The notes: a model not told the origin generated them from the sequence alone. Positions 25,861-36,088 are shown, counted from the first letter of the stretch. The stretch is 64,000 nt of DNA from an uncultured Fulvivirga sp. (GCA_947500555.1 CANMSE010000003.1:682001-746000); one strand, 5' to 3'. Program-made: numbers and translations.

Positions 25861-26298
25861 TTAATTTTTTTTAATTCTCTTTTCTTCTTTCTGAATACAG
25901 TTAACCAATTTTTTTAGATCTCTACTCTTCATTAGGCTCGGGTCATTTATTACTATCTCATAAGGAGCTCTTGAGCTTATACCCTCTTGACTTACAAGAT
26001 TATTATGCCTAACATAAGCATCTAAAAAAACACGTGTTTTATCATTAAACAGTCCTTCAAGATTGTATGATTGATTGCAGCATTTTAAATGATGTAAGTA
26101 CTGCTTCAAGTATATAATATTAAACGCAACTATGTCAATATCAGACGGATTATTCTGATCAATTTGATCCACTACATCAGAAGGTAAATCAAAACTAATC
26201 TTACTTGGTTTATACTGCGTTGCGAATGCTCTAAAATCTTGAGATTGAGCTGAAAGCAAATATGAAAAAAAAATGATTGTTGAAAGTATTAGTTTCAT
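25861..26298 (-). CDS. Small secreted protein, possible immunity partner of the RHS tip
   Basis: 145 residues with a clear signal peptide (MKLILSTIIFFSYLLSAQSQ). The mature part is helical and includes LPSDVVDQIDQNNPSDIDIV, a Cys-Cys pair in LHHLKCCNQSYN and another Cys near the end (LVNCIQKEEKRIKKN). I recognise no family. It lies 9 bp after the stop of the 1388-residue RHS gene on the same strand, the position where polymorphic toxin systems keep their immunity gene. If it is an immunity protein, its export suggests the toxin acts in the periplasm. An accessory structural role is equally possible. Function not assigned. Confidence 0.7.
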   Translation of the reverse strand: MKLILSTIIFFSYLLSAQSQDFRAFATQYKPSKISFDLPSDVVDQIDQNNPSDIDIVAFNIIYLKQYLHHLKCCNQSYNLEGLFNDKTRVFLDAYVRHNNLVSQEGISSRAPYEIVINDPSLMKSRDLKKLVNCIQKEEKRIKKN

Positions 26299-26307
26299 TT
26301 GACAAAA

Positions 26308-29300
26308 TTAATATTGTGAAGGGTTTATCTTGTTACCCAAATCAGTAGTTCTCAATTCGTAATCTACTTCTTCTATTTTAGTTGTTGCAGCTTTTGTTCC
26401 ATCTATTCCAATCTTTCCAGGAACAGGAACCACAGAAATTGTTTTTACAAATTCTGTTTTTATAAACGATTTATCACTTATTAAATTTCCTGTTTCCCTA
26501 CCATTAATTACCTCAGGAGAGACATTTGATGTTGAAGATATAGTTGTAACACCTGTTTCCTTAGTCAATTGAGGACCTAAGACATTCCCACAATTACACC
26601 CTCCTATGACTATAGTTGCTCCCGATTCAAACTTCACAGAACCATCTAAAATAGCATTATTTAAATCTTGAATATCTGCTGCATTCGAACCTTTAAAACC
26701 ATCTGTTTCAGAATAAAAACTATTGGTATGCTCCAAATAAATCGCATCCGGCCCACCATGGCTAAATACTGTTACACTCTGAATACTACCTTCAGTAGAT
26801 GTTGCTCTTTGTAGAACACTAACAAACTCCTTGCCATTATTTGCACTGACAGGGGTTCCACCTGTAGTAGAAGCATGACGATTGGCTCTATGCCGGAATG
26901 TAGCATCATCTCTGCCTCCAAGACCACCTGTGCCAGCTATTGACAATACTGCCTCAAGGCCCTCTAATTCGCGATAGGAAATCAACTTATTCTCACTAAA
27001 TGCATAAGTACTATTGTGTAAATAATCTTCTGCCAAAGGATCAACATTAAAAAACCTTCCCAAATCCGGCTGGTGATTACGCCATTTAAATGAATCCCAA
27101 TTCAGACCTAAGTCATCAATGTTTTCCTGTTCCTGGAATTTCCATTCGTTTGTATTTTCAGCATATAAATTGTACTCGTTGAAAGTGAGTCCAAAAGGGT
27201 AGTAATCCTGCGTCTGTGTAACCTGTAGTACATCATTGTTTTTGATGTGGGTATATTCCATATCATCAAAAAACACATTGACATCACTCTGATTGACTAC
27301 GTAGGCCATCAGGTGACCGTTGGAAGGGGCTGTATACTCCGTTTCGAGCTTTTGCCAACTGGTAGCCGCATTAAGTAAAACTGTCTGATAGCCAAACACT
27401 AGCGGTCCTGAAAAATTATCGTTATAGAAAATGTAGATCAAATAGGCTTTAGGTACAGTTGAAGAACTATTGACGCCCGTTGCTATACCGTTTACATCAG
27501 TATTAAGGTTAGACTGGATCAGGCCTCCCTCTGTACCACCAATTACACTAAATGAACCGCTCACTATTCCGGCTATATTATCAAGAATAACTGAAGGGTC
27601 ACCTCCACTTGCCTCATAGGTAGCATGTGCCTTAAGCTTCACCTTATCACCTGCAGCCACGTCATAGTATTTACCTGCTCCCATTTGCCCGTACCTCAAA
27701 ACAAGTGATCTGGAAGGGTTTTGGATCTCGAGGCTGGCAGCCGTATGGTTTTCCAGGGACGATTTGGAAGACATCGCTAAAAACTCTGCATCTTCCTCTG
27801 TCTGCCTTTCGGTCTCTATAGTAGCTAGTATCGTGTTAACTTCGTTCGTCACCCCATAAGTCACTCGTGTATTCCCTAAATGATCTTTAAGGAAGTACTC
27901 ATAGTCCCAATCACCATCACGGTTAACTACTCGCCCCTGAGGCATTTGAATAAAATCAAGTTGATTGTCGCTGTAGACTATACCACTGATATAATCCGTT
28001 TCTTTCGTACTTCCGCCTTGCATGACCGCCATGTTTAATTTCATTCCAGAAGCATCGTAAGTAAAATCGATTGTCCGACCAGCCGAAAAATCGACCTGGG
28101 TCGGTAAGTTGAGATGATTATAATCCACATCAATACCCTTATTCATATCTTCAATCATGTTACCCAACTCATCGTAAGTATATTCTGGCACATTGACATC
28201 CGAATCATATAAGTCATCAAAACCTAGATCATTTAGAGCGTCATCTTTTACATTTCTAAGTTGATTGCCATTATAATTATAAGTGTAAGTTAAATCATCA
28301 ATTTTTGAGCCCTCGCCCCACCTATCCAGCTCTTTAATATTTCCATTTTTATCATAGACTAAGACCTCTTCATCAAAAGCCCCGACATTACCACTCCATG
28401 TACCCCCAGATTTAGTGGCATACTTCGCCTTTTCAAATCTATCCGTCCAATCATAGGTAAAACCATAGATTTGTTGATCCGAGCTTTCTTCGAGGTTATC
28501 GGTTTTCCAACTGATCGAATTAATGTTTCCATTGTAGCGAGCAACCGTTGGAGTACCTATAGTTTGTGTCTGGTGATAATTTAAGTTCATCCCAAACAAG
28601 TCGCCATCACTACCACCCAGGTTATCATCATTTATAGCAGTAAGCCACCCCCTGATATTATAATCAAAATCCGTAGACTGGATCTCGTTCCCTGAGGGTG
28701 AATGGTGATTCGTCTCAATCAACTCTCCCAATTCATTGTATGAATTCTCGGCTATCAGCACTTCGTTTTCAGCATCTACCTTGTGGTAGTTCCTAAGTAA
28801 CCTTCCTGCATGGTCATATTCAAATCGCTCGACAATAGTCACGGAAGACGCTCCGGCCGTATGATCACGCTGTGTTTTTACGACACGACCTACAAAGTCA
28901 TAGTCATTAGAAATGACATCCAATCCGCCTAGTTGATTTTCAACGACTGTCTGAATGAGGCGATATTCAGTATCATAATAGTTGGTGAAATTCAACCAGG
29001 TAGTGCCATCAACTATTTTTATTTTACCTCCTGTGCTATAACCCTTTACCGTATTAAATGAACTACTCGCAAACCCGCTGATGGAACGAAAGTTGAAATT
29101 TTTACTCCCAACGTCCCAATTCGTATTATCCTTGAAATTGTAGTTGTCGTAATAGTTAATCGTCAGTAAATTACCTGTAGTAGCACTGGTAGGAAAAGTA
29201 CGATTGCGTGTATATCCTTCTGCAGACGAATTTTCATTTTCGTATCTATTGGTTGAAGCCATAACAGCTGTAGCCAACGTTTGCTGATCTCCGGATTGTG

Positions 29301-30474
29301 TATGAAAACCTGTCATAATTACCCTATTGAAGGCATCATACTTACGGTATTCCCATTGATTTCCTTGCGTAGGATCTTTAGTCAGTACTAATCGATCCCA
29401 TTTGTCATATACCAGATAATACCAATCGCTCCAGCCGGGCAGCCTCTTTTCTATTAATCGTTGCTGATTATCATATTTATATTGAAAAGCCCATTCATTA
29501 AGGAAAGCCTCTTTTGAAGCAGTAGTTGCATTATCATACTCTGAAGCCAATCTTCCTACCGCCTCAGGTGGAAGTACAAAGCGGAGATTACCTATTTCGT
29601 CATAAACATAGTAGGTATCAAACCAGCTGGAAGTACCACTTTTCACTCTTTTTACAACAAGTTGATTTCTGGCATTTTCGAACTCCACAACCTCACGATC
29701 ATCTTCATCAATTGATTTTACGCCCAACAATGTGTTTGCTGCATAGTTACTATGGCTGATGATATTACCAGATATCGTCCACTTTTTGATTTCATTAGCG
29801 GCATTGACTATAACTAACGACTGCCGTTTTTTATCATCATTTTTCCAGGCATCGCCAGGCCCAAATTGTGCCTTTACCCGATTTAGGGGGGACAGCTCAT
29901 AGTCAAGCTCTATAAAGGGGCGAGCATCACCTTTAAGACTGCTGTAATAAGATACTGCCTCTGACGTACCACTCGCCCTAAATGTACCGTTGGAGGTTGT
30001 CGCTTTGTAGGGTAAATACTGGAGTGACTCTCTGCCATACTGATCATAAGCCATAGGCTGGACCAGATCATTTAAAGATGCAGTAATCTGTACATTAACT
30101 ATCTGTTCATCTCTGGCTAGTCCGTCCATGTACTGAAAGGAAGTGAGTTTTGAGTCTATTGCCGCTCGACCAAGTTCATATTCATCGGTGAGGCCGGTTA
30201 CTTGTATAGCTTCGGTACGGATGAAATTTTTGTTCTGTGAACCATTATAATTGGTTTTTCGATCATACATACGCGCATGGAAGTCACCATCAGTAGCAGC
30301 TGATACTGAGAATGAACCACCCCCTATCGGAGGCTTGATAGTTAATTTCTCCATAATTAAATAGGAAGTATTCTGATAGGCATCAATCTGTTCGTTAACA
30401 ACCAATTTTTCATTTTGCGCGTTGGCAAAAGACCAACTAAAGGTGAGAATTAGTAAGGGTATAGATATTTTCAT
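26308..30474 (-). CDS. RHS/YD-repeat protein with DUF6443-type N-terminus and caspase-fold-like C-terminal tip
   Basis: 1388 residues. Signal peptide 1-19 (ends ANA). Residues about 25-180 match the N-terminal segment that opens Bacteroidota RHS proteins (DUF6443 type). YD repeats follow (YVYDEIGNLRFVLPPEAVG, YDKWDRLVLTKDPTQGNQWEYRKYDAFNRV), then an inserted jelly-roll-like part at about 1000-1110 and the RHS core end NHQPDLGRFFNVDPLAEDY near 1140. After ELEGLEA (about 1173) the sequence is a unique 216-residue tip. In it, strand-His SVTVFSHGGP (His1239) and strand-Cys ATIVIGGCNCG (Cys1293), 54 residues apart, resemble the catalytic His/Cys of clan CD proteases (caspase, CHAT, DUF4347). RHS shells encapsulate and deliver such tips. 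The protease assignment is inference. Confidence 0.88.
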   Translation of the reverse strand: MKISIPLLILTFSWSFANAQNEKLVVNEQIDAYQNTSYLIMEKLTIKPPIGGGSFSVSAATDGDFHARMYDRKTNYNGSQNKNFIRTEAIQVTGLTDEYELGRAAIDSKLTSFQYMDGLARDEQIVNVQITASLNDLVQPMAYDQYGRESLQYLPYKATTSNGTFRASGTSEAVSYYSSLKGDARPFIELDYELSPLNRVKAQFGPGDAWKNDDKKRQSLVIVNAANEIKKWTISGNIISHSNYAANTLLGVKSIDEDDREVVEFENARNQLVVKRVKSGTSSWFDTYYVYDEIGNLRFVLPPEAVGRLASEYDNATTASKEAFLNEWAFQYKYDNQQRLIEKRLPGWSDWYYLVYDKWDRLVLTKDPTQGNQWEYRKYDAFNRVIMTGFHTQSGDQQTLATAVMASTNRYENENSSAEGYTRNRTFPTSATTGNLLTINYYDNYNFKDNTNWDVGSKNFNFRSISGFASSSFNTVKGYSTGGKIKIVDGTTWLNFTNYYDTEYRLIQTVVENQLGGLDVISNDYDFVGRVVKTQRDHTAGASSVTIVERFEYDHAGRLLRNYHKVDAENEVLIAENSYNELGELIETNHHSPSGNEIQSTDFDYNIRGWLTAINDDNLGGSDGDLFGMNLNYHQTQTIGTPTVARYNGNINSISWKTDNLEESSDQQIYGFTYDWTDRFEKAKYATKSGGTWSGNVGAFDEEVLVYDKNGNIKELDRWGEGSKIDDLTYTYNYNGNQLRNVKDDALNDLGFDDLYDSDVNVPEYTYDELGNMIEDMNKGIDVDYNHLNLPTQVDFSAGRTIDFTYDASGMKLNMAVMQGGSTKETDYISGIVYSDNQLDFIQMPQGRVVNRDGDWDYEYFLKDHLGNTRVTYGVTNEVNTILATIETERQTEEDAEFLAMSSKSSLENHTAASLEIQNPSRSLVLRYGQMGAGKYYDVAAGDKVKLKAHATYEASGGDPSVILDNIAGIVSGSFSVIGGTEGGLIQSNLNTDVNGIATGVNSSSTVPKAYLIYIFYNDNFSGPLVFGYQTVLLNAATSWQKLETEYTAPSNGHLMAYVVNQSDVNVFFDDMEYTHIKNNDVLQVTQTQDYYPFGLTFNEYNLYAENTNEWKFQEQENIDDLGLNWDSFKWRNHQPDLGRFFNVDPLAEDYLHNSTYAFSENKLISYRELEGLEAVLSIAGTGGLGGRDDATFRHRANRHASTTGGTPVSANNGKEFVSVLQRATSTEGSIQSVTVFSHGGPDAIYLEHTNSFYSETDGFKGSNAADIQDLNNAILDGSVKFESGATIVIGGCNCGNVLGPQLTKETGVTTISSTSNVSPEVINGRETGNLISDKSFIKTEFVKTISVVPVPGKIGIDGTKAATTKIEEVDYELRTTDLGNKINPSQY

Positions 30475-30531
30475 GTTAATAAATTATTTTCGGTTTCATC
30501 AAATAGTTATAAGCTAAAATTTGGATGAATT

Positions 30532-33500
30532 TTAAGGGTCCTCGTCTCCAATAACTGGAGCACAGTCCGGTATAGATTCTACTAATGAGAAATAGGTTGA
30601 TGACGTATATGAAAAACTGCAATCATCAGTAAGCGTACATTCAAACTGATAAGTACCTTTTACAGAAGGTTGAGTAATACTCATAGTAGCCGAACTACCT
30701 GTTACATAACTCCAACTACCTCCCACTTTACGCCATCTCCAACTATAATTATAATTGTTACAAGAAGCTCCTGGATTAAGAAAAGCAATGGCAGATATTG
30801 TACCTGAACCTCCTCCGGGATTTGTTGGTGTCGGGCCTGAACCCGAACCAGAGCCTGAACATGTGACCGTTGTTTGATCTCCGGTACATAAATCAATTTG
30901 GCTTATACCTGTACAAACATTTAATGTAGCCATGTTCTCCCATACTTTGAATATCGATGAAAGCTCCTTTACTTCATTATAATCAGGGTTCTCTATAACT
31001 AGCTTTACACTATATAAATCTTCACTACTGTACACATGAGTAATTGATGTCGAAAAAGTCGATTGAATCGTTCCGTCTCCAAAATCCCATATATACTTGG
31101 ACTTTCCTTCATTGGTAGAGGTATTTAAAGCGTTGAATTGAATGGATACTCCTATCAAGGGTGTTCCTTCAATTGCCATTGATCCATTCAATGACTTAAC
31201 TTCATTGAATTGATGGTATGTAAATCGATCTAAAATATTATTACCCTGATCTTTAATAAGCTTCAACCTATTTTTAGAATCATATTCATAGGATGTATTT
31301 ATGCCATTGGGGTCGGTCATAGCAGTGAGACCAACCAATGGTTTATGATTGTAATCTATTGTCTGCGAACCTGAAATCCCCGAATTGAGTGTAGTAGATG
31401 TTATCAGGCTGTTATTGTAACCCCAATTAAAAGAATTTATACTTCCATCCTTTGAGGTTTGTTCTAATACGTTTCCATCTGTGTCGTAGTCATTGAAGGT
31501 ATGAACTAATTCAAAATTAGAATCTTTGCCTACTGAGAATCCATTGTTGGCTAACCACACTAAATCATGTGATAAAGGAAGGTTTGCGCCATCTATTTTT
31601 AGTGAATATATTTGATACGGTTTATACAAGTCTGGAGCAGAGTTAAACCCTTTTTTAAAAATATTCAGTTCGGCTTGAATAATTTTTTCCTGAGTTCCGT
31701 CAACAATTTTTCTTGAAATTTCCAATGGCGTAAATACATTATTAAATTTCAAAAGCCATATAGCAGTAGCGTTGGGAGTGGGATTTATTGGCAATGAAAG
31801 TCCGTCAGTAAGATCATACGCATATCTGTAAGACGTTACATACTTGTCAACCTCTATACTGTTGTACTCGGTAACATCACTTAATTGAAGGTGGTCGGTA
31901 TTGTAATCATACTCAGTGATATAGGTCACCTTCTTTGACTCTAGGCCAGGGTCAGATTGGTCGTAAATTGTTTTTTCCTGACGATCCAATTGAATAGGAG
32001 CAGAAATAACACTGTAATGACCTGCAGCATAAAAACGGTAATCAGTAACACTTCCATTGGCCTTGAAATAACTCGAACCATTTGCCTGGACCTGAAAGGC
32101 AGGGAATGTGTATACTGCGCTTAGATTGTAATCATAAAGAAACTCTGTTTTGGAGAGTAGTTTGTTTTCAGAATTATAAATTTTTTCTTCAATTAACTTA
32201 CCTCTTTTCCAAGCATTAGAAGTATTAGAAGCAAAGGGAACTCCGTCAGAACTAAGACTACCTCCTACAGAATAAGAACTAACACTATTCAAAAATGGAG
32301 TACTAGAGCCAAATGGAGTTGAAATAGTCAATGAAGCGTTTACACTAGTCTGATCAACTAGCGAAATATTTATTGGTTTTTCATCCGCATATCCAGCATT
32401 AGAATATGTTCTTTCAATTTTACTCCCATCTAAATAAGATTCAGTTACCAAGCCATAACTGATATTAGACCCATTCAAATCAAATAAATCTTTGTAAGAG
32501 CTCGAGTAAATTCTTAATACCCTGTCTGTACAACTGGTTGAGATTGTTACTGGACCTAAATAATAAGTATCTCCTATATAACTACTGTTAATCTCGTAGT
32601 GATAAACAGGAGTACCATGTGTGATTTGACTAGCATATGTATATTGTTTTTTATCTACCAATACCTGTTTTGAGTTATCCTCGTAAGTAGTAATACTTTT
32701 AATCCTCACCCCTCCTATGTTACTAGCTACAGTTTCATATTCAAATACGTCTGATCCACCTAAAGGATAGTTTATTTGTTCAAGTATATTAGCCAATGTG
32801 GAGCTTTCATAAGTGTCTTTTTTAGCTCCATTAGATACAACACTACCATTAATATTAACAGTTGGAGTTTTGTGCAAAAAACGCTCATCGCCCGGAGGAT
32901 ACATACCAGTCCTTCCATTATAAAACCCCCAATGATCTTCTTTTTTATTGTCGCGGGGAGGTAAATCAATTGTGGTATTGTAAATAAACTCTCTAAATAG
33001 TGTTGGCACTTCAGCGTTTGAAATTTTTTGAATTTGAGCCAGCTTTAATCTTCGGTACTTATCATCTAAGTCTGTTTTCCACTCCGTTAGTGTTTCAAAA
33101 AAAGATGGCATTTCATTAATTATCACACTGTTATAGCCATTAAAATAGTCGTATGTCAACTCATACCTTTCTATAGTACTAGTGTTAAAATCTCTTACGT
33201 TAATACCTTCCATGTACCACCCATTTGCCAGATCTTTTCGATTGATTTTGTCATAGTCAAATGTTACAGTACCTAAATCAGTAGTGACCTTACTAATATA
33301 CTTTGGATCAGGAATGACAACATGACTGGTAACATCACTGTATTGCTCTATGTCACCATTACAACCTCCAAGTGTTGATCCTTCTTTAAGGAATAGTTCT
33401 TCAAAATAATAGTCTATTTCTATTTGACTTCCGGATTCATAATCAAAGCTGACTATAGTATTTCCTGTATAAGGTGACCTGATTTCATCTAAATACCATG

Positions 33501-34251
33501 TAGAGATATAGCCAATTTTTGGAGTAATATCATAGGCGTTCCTCACTTCCGTTTCTGTATTGGCAACCACTTTCTCCTTAGAATCATTGCTACTTCCAAA
33601 TACATATATGAAGCCTTCTTCATCTTGAATGGTCCATTTATCAAAATCTTTAAAGAATAATATCGGTCCGCTTACAGCATCTGGTCCCTTATCGTCATAT
33701 TCAATCTTCAAAGCACTATGAGGCATACTGTAAGGTGTTCCGTCTTTTCCTAGGAAAAACTTTCCGGTTCTTCCTAAAAAATTAAAGCTAAATATGTCAG
33801 GTTCTGAATTACAGGAATTGTTGGCCAAATTGTATAACGAAACATTGTCAACACATGTACCATAGCCATCTGGCTGGTCAGGCAAGCCTTTAACCACTCT
33901 TGAGATAGCTCCTCCAGCATTTAATGCCCAACCTAACCCAACTTGGCTAGCTACGTCTTGCACCTTTATTCCTGATGCGTGATACATCAGGCTTATGGGA
34001 ATATTAAAATACTTTGTAGGCAAATTATATATTGGCACATCAATTTTAGGAATTCCTGTAAAATAGTCCACCGGTACACTTGAATACTCCATTAAAGAAG
34101 CTGCATTTGGAGAAGGGGGAAGGCTTACAATATCCTGTGGTTGCCCATATAAGTTACTTTTGTGAAAAATACACAAAAACAGAAAAATACATATTGAATA
34201 TTTCAATCTTTTTATATCTAAAAAGACAATGTTTTCTTTGTTTAAATTCAT
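30532..34251 (-). CDS. Secreted YD-repeat protein with PKD domain, lacking an RHS core/toxin tip
   Basis: 1239 residues from ATG 34251 (an in-frame TTG at 34290 is less likely). Signal or anchor segment about residues 17-36 (YSICIFLFLCIFHKSNLYGQ). The N-terminal part is the Bacteroidota YD-protein start with PSPNAASLMEYSSVPVDYFTG and VGLGWALNAGGAISRVVKGLPD. YD-like repeats are sparse (YEYDSKNRLKLIKDQGNNI). Near residues 1030-1105 there is a PKD domain (YIWDFGDGTI, then VYSSEDLYSVKLVI), a Gly/Ser linker at about 1131-1150 and an Ig-like end. No toxin tip or RHS core signature is present. It sits 57 bp upstream of the full RHS gene and 41 bp after the GIGT array in one leftward run. Probably a companion surface or shell protein. 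Confidence 0.85.
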   Translation of the reverse strand: MNLNKENIVFLDIKRLKYSICIFLFLCIFHKSNLYGQPQDIVSLPPSPNAASLMEYSSVPVDYFTGIPKIDVPIYNLPTKYFNIPISLMYHASGIKVQDVASQVGLGWALNAGGAISRVVKGLPDQPDGYGTCVDNVSLYNLANNSCNSEPDIFSFNFLGRTGKFFLGKDGTPYSMPHSALKIEYDDKGPDAVSGPILFFKDFDKWTIQDEEGFIYVFGSSNDSKEKVVANTETEVRNAYDITPKIGYISTWYLDEIRSPYTGNTIVSFDYESGSQIEIDYYFEELFLKEGSTLGGCNGDIEQYSDVTSHVVIPDPKYISKVTTDLGTVTFDYDKINRKDLANGWYMEGINVRDFNTSTIERYELTYDYFNGYNSVIINEMPSFFETLTEWKTDLDDKYRRLKLAQIQKISNAEVPTLFREFIYNTTIDLPPRDNKKEDHWGFYNGRTGMYPPGDERFLHKTPTVNINGSVVSNGAKKDTYESSTLANILEQINYPLGGSDVFEYETVASNIGGVRIKSITTYEDNSKQVLVDKKQYTYASQITHGTPVYHYEINSSYIGDTYYLGPVTISTSCTDRVLRIYSSSYKDLFDLNGSNISYGLVTESYLDGSKIERTYSNAGYADEKPINISLVDQTSVNASLTISTPFGSSTPFLNSVSSYSVGGSLSSDGVPFASNTSNAWKRGKLIEEKIYNSENKLLSKTEFLYDYNLSAVYTFPAFQVQANGSSYFKANGSVTDYRFYAAGHYSVISAPIQLDRQEKTIYDQSDPGLESKKVTYITEYDYNTDHLQLSDVTEYNSIEVDKYVTSYRYAYDLTDGLSLPINPTPNATAIWLLKFNNVFTPLEISRKIVDGTQEKIIQAELNIFKKGFNSAPDLYKPYQIYSLKIDGANLPLSHDLVWLANNGFSVGKDSNFELVHTFNDYDTDGNVLEQTSKDGSINSFNWGYNNSLITSTTLNSGISGSQTIDYNHKPLVGLTAMTDPNGINTSYEYDSKNRLKLIKDQGNNILDRFTYHQFNEVKSLNGSMAIEGTPLIGVSIQFNALNTSTNEGKSKYIWDFGDGTIQSTFSTSITHVYSSEDLYSVKLVIENPDYNEVKELSSIFKVWENMATLNVCTGISQIDLCTGDQTTVTCSGSGSGSGPTPTNPGGGSGTISAIAFLNPGASCNNYNYSWRWRKVGGSWSYVTGSSATMSITQPSVKGTYQFECTLTDDCSFSYTSSTYFSLVESIPDCAPVIGDEDP

Positions 34252-34292
34252 CTTAGTTAATTTCAGGTTGTTCAATTGTGTACAAGACAATT

Positions 34293-35225
34293 CTATTTTT
34301 TCAATTGTTGAATTTCATTTTTAAGTGCAGTGATTTCATTCTGCTGGTTGATGAGGTGCAGGGTGAGTTCTTCCACCTTCTTCAAAAGCAGCATGTCCAT
34401 CTCTACCATGTTTACTCCCTCTTTTTCCATCTCCTTGGCAGAAGGTACTTCAGGTAGGTGTTTGTTTTCTTTTAGGTATTGATCCAGCTCAGAAAGGCTG
34501 GTGAGGTTATAGTCTTCTTCAAAGACATAATCGGGACCGGGGAAGTTAAGGTCGACTAATACTTCTTTGGCGTGGATAGTGCCGTTGACGTCTAGTTTGT
34601 GGGAGGGATTGGTGATACCAATACCTACATTGCCGTAATACTCAATAGTTAGCCTTTTCTCATTTGCAGTTACTAAGTGCATGTTAGGTACATTGGCCCA
34701 TGGACTAATAGACTCCACAATCATTCCTCCAGATTTTTGAGAAAACGATTCACTGCCCATTTTGAACAAAAAACCAAGTCTTCTTGTTGTGGCACTTGAA
34801 CTACTATTACTATGTCGTAATACCATCAACTCTTCATAAGATTCAGTAGCCTTTCCTGTATTAACTTCTATCTTCGGAATACTTCCACTAAATAGAGGGC
34901 TGGAAGAGGATATAGCTTTTGGATTAGTAAATGAGCCTAATACAAGAGAGGAAGGGTCGTTTTTTGATAAAAAGATATGACCATCACCACTTCGCAATAC
35001 GATATCTCTATTACTATATGAAAATATGGTAAAATCATCTGTGTTACCAAATGAGTCACTATTTATATTGTGCATAATACCGCCAAAGTAGGAAGATGTA
35101 TTACCCAATCTAACAAACTTATAACCAGAGTTGATATTTGTTGGATTGAGGTAACTTGCATCTACAATCTGAGATTGCGAAGCATGAGATAAAAAAAGCA
35201 TAATGCCTGAGATAAAGTATTTCAT
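34293..35225 (-). CDS. Secreted GIGT tail-fibre-like protein 5 of the tandem array
   Basis: 310 residues, signal peptide ending SQSQ at about 19. N-terminal 190 residues are unique among the array (NPTNINSGYKFVRLGNTSSYFGG; KMGSESFSQKSGGMIVES), then NVGIGITNPSHKLDVNGTIHAKEV introduces the shared C-terminal module: LNFPGPDYVFEEDY, LDQYLKENKHLPEVPSA, MVEMDMLLLKKVEELTLHLI and a short coiled coil (LKNEIQQLKK). It is the last of five genes in tandem and precedes the YD/PKD gene. The function of the family is not known; the layout of variable head and fixed coiled-coil base suggests oligomeric fibres. Confidence 0.85.
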   Translation of the reverse strand: MKYFISGIMLFLSHASQSQIVDASYLNPTNINSGYKFVRLGNTSSYFGGIMHNINSDSFGNTDDFTIFSYSNRDIVLRSGDGHIFLSKNDPSSLVLGSFTNPKAISSSSPLFSGSIPKIEVNTGKATESYEELMVLRHSNSSSSATTRRLGFLFKMGSESFSQKSGGMIVESISPWANVPNMHLVTANEKRLTIEYYGNVGIGITNPSHKLDVNGTIHAKEVLVDLNFPGPDYVFEEDYNLTSLSELDQYLKENKHLPEVPSAKEMEKEGVNMVEMDMLLLKKVEELTLHLINQQNEITALKNEIQQLKK

Positions 35226-35226
35226 A

Positions 35227-36087
35227 TTATTTTAATAGTGATTTTAATAATTCAATTTCTTTTTGTTGGCTGTTATTTTCATTTTTCAGGTCAATTAAGT
35301 GCAATGTCAACTCCTCCACCTTCTTTAGTAGCAACATGTCCATCTCCACCATGTTTACTCCCTCCTTTTCCATCTCGGCAGCAGAAGGAACTTCAGGCAG
35401 ATGTTTGTTCTCTTTTAGGTATTGGTCTACCTCCGAAAGGCTCGTGAGCTCATAGTCTTCTTCAAAGACATAGTCGGGACCAGGGAAATTAAGGTCGACT
35501 AATACTTCTTTGGCATGGATGGTGCCGTTGACGTCTAGTTTGTGGGATGGATTGGTAGTTCCTATACCTACACTTCCCACAGAAGATATTCTCATGGACT
35601 CTAATCCAGCACCGTTTCCCCGTGAAAAGATCATAGCATCATCTCCATGAACCCACATGTTAAGATCACCATTATCCAAGAGTTTCATGAAGCCAATTTC
35701 ATTTCCATTTTCTAATCTAAAGTGATTTTCATCGGCCGTATTAACGGTCAATCGATAAGCAGGACTGTTTGTGCCTATACCAATCTTGTCATCTATAATT
35801 GCTAATCGAGTATTACTACTAGCGAAGGAGTTTTGTGAAATGAAGAATCCTCCTCCTCCGAAACTACCCATGAACCAATCATCGGTTTTTCCATCAAGTG
35901 CTAACATTTGCCACCTGCTACCATCATTGCCCTTAACTGTAAGCTTCGCATTGTCTAATGCCGTGGCTGTTCCAATTCCAATATTGTTATTGGGTAAATT
36001 TTCATTAACCTGAGCAATTGAATTGAATGAAGCCAATAAGCACAATGATAATATACAATACAGTTTATAGTAAAAAATGTGCCTCAT
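35227..36087 (-). CDS. Secreted GIGT tail-fibre-like protein 4 of the tandem array
   Basis: 286 residues, the shortest of the array. Signal peptide ends near residue 25 (FNSIAQ). Short shaft motifs NNIGIGTATALDNAKLTV, KIGIGTNSPAYRLTV and SVGIGTTNPSHKLDV alternate with small beta-rich segments (RLENGNEIGFMKLLDNGDLNMW). The C-terminal module from DVNGTIHAKEV onward is almost identical to its neighbours. Its start is 1 bp from the stop of the preceding gene and its stop 1 bp from the next start, so the array is probably translated from one message. Role unknown. Confidence 0.85.
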   Translation of the reverse strand: MRHIFYYKLYCILSLCLLASFNSIAQVNENLPNNNIGIGTATALDNAKLTVKGNDGSRWQMLALDGKTDDWFMGSFGGGGFFISQNSFASSNTRLAIIDDKIGIGTNSPAYRLTVNTADENHFRLENGNEIGFMKLLDNGDLNMWVHGDDAMIFSRGNGAGLESMRISSVGSVGIGTTNPSHKLDVNGTIHAKEVLVDLNFPGPDYVFEEDYELTSLSEVDQYLKENKHLPEVPSAAEMEKEGVNMVEMDMLLLKKVEELTLHLIDLKNENNSQQKEIELLKSLLK

Positions 36088-36088
36088 T

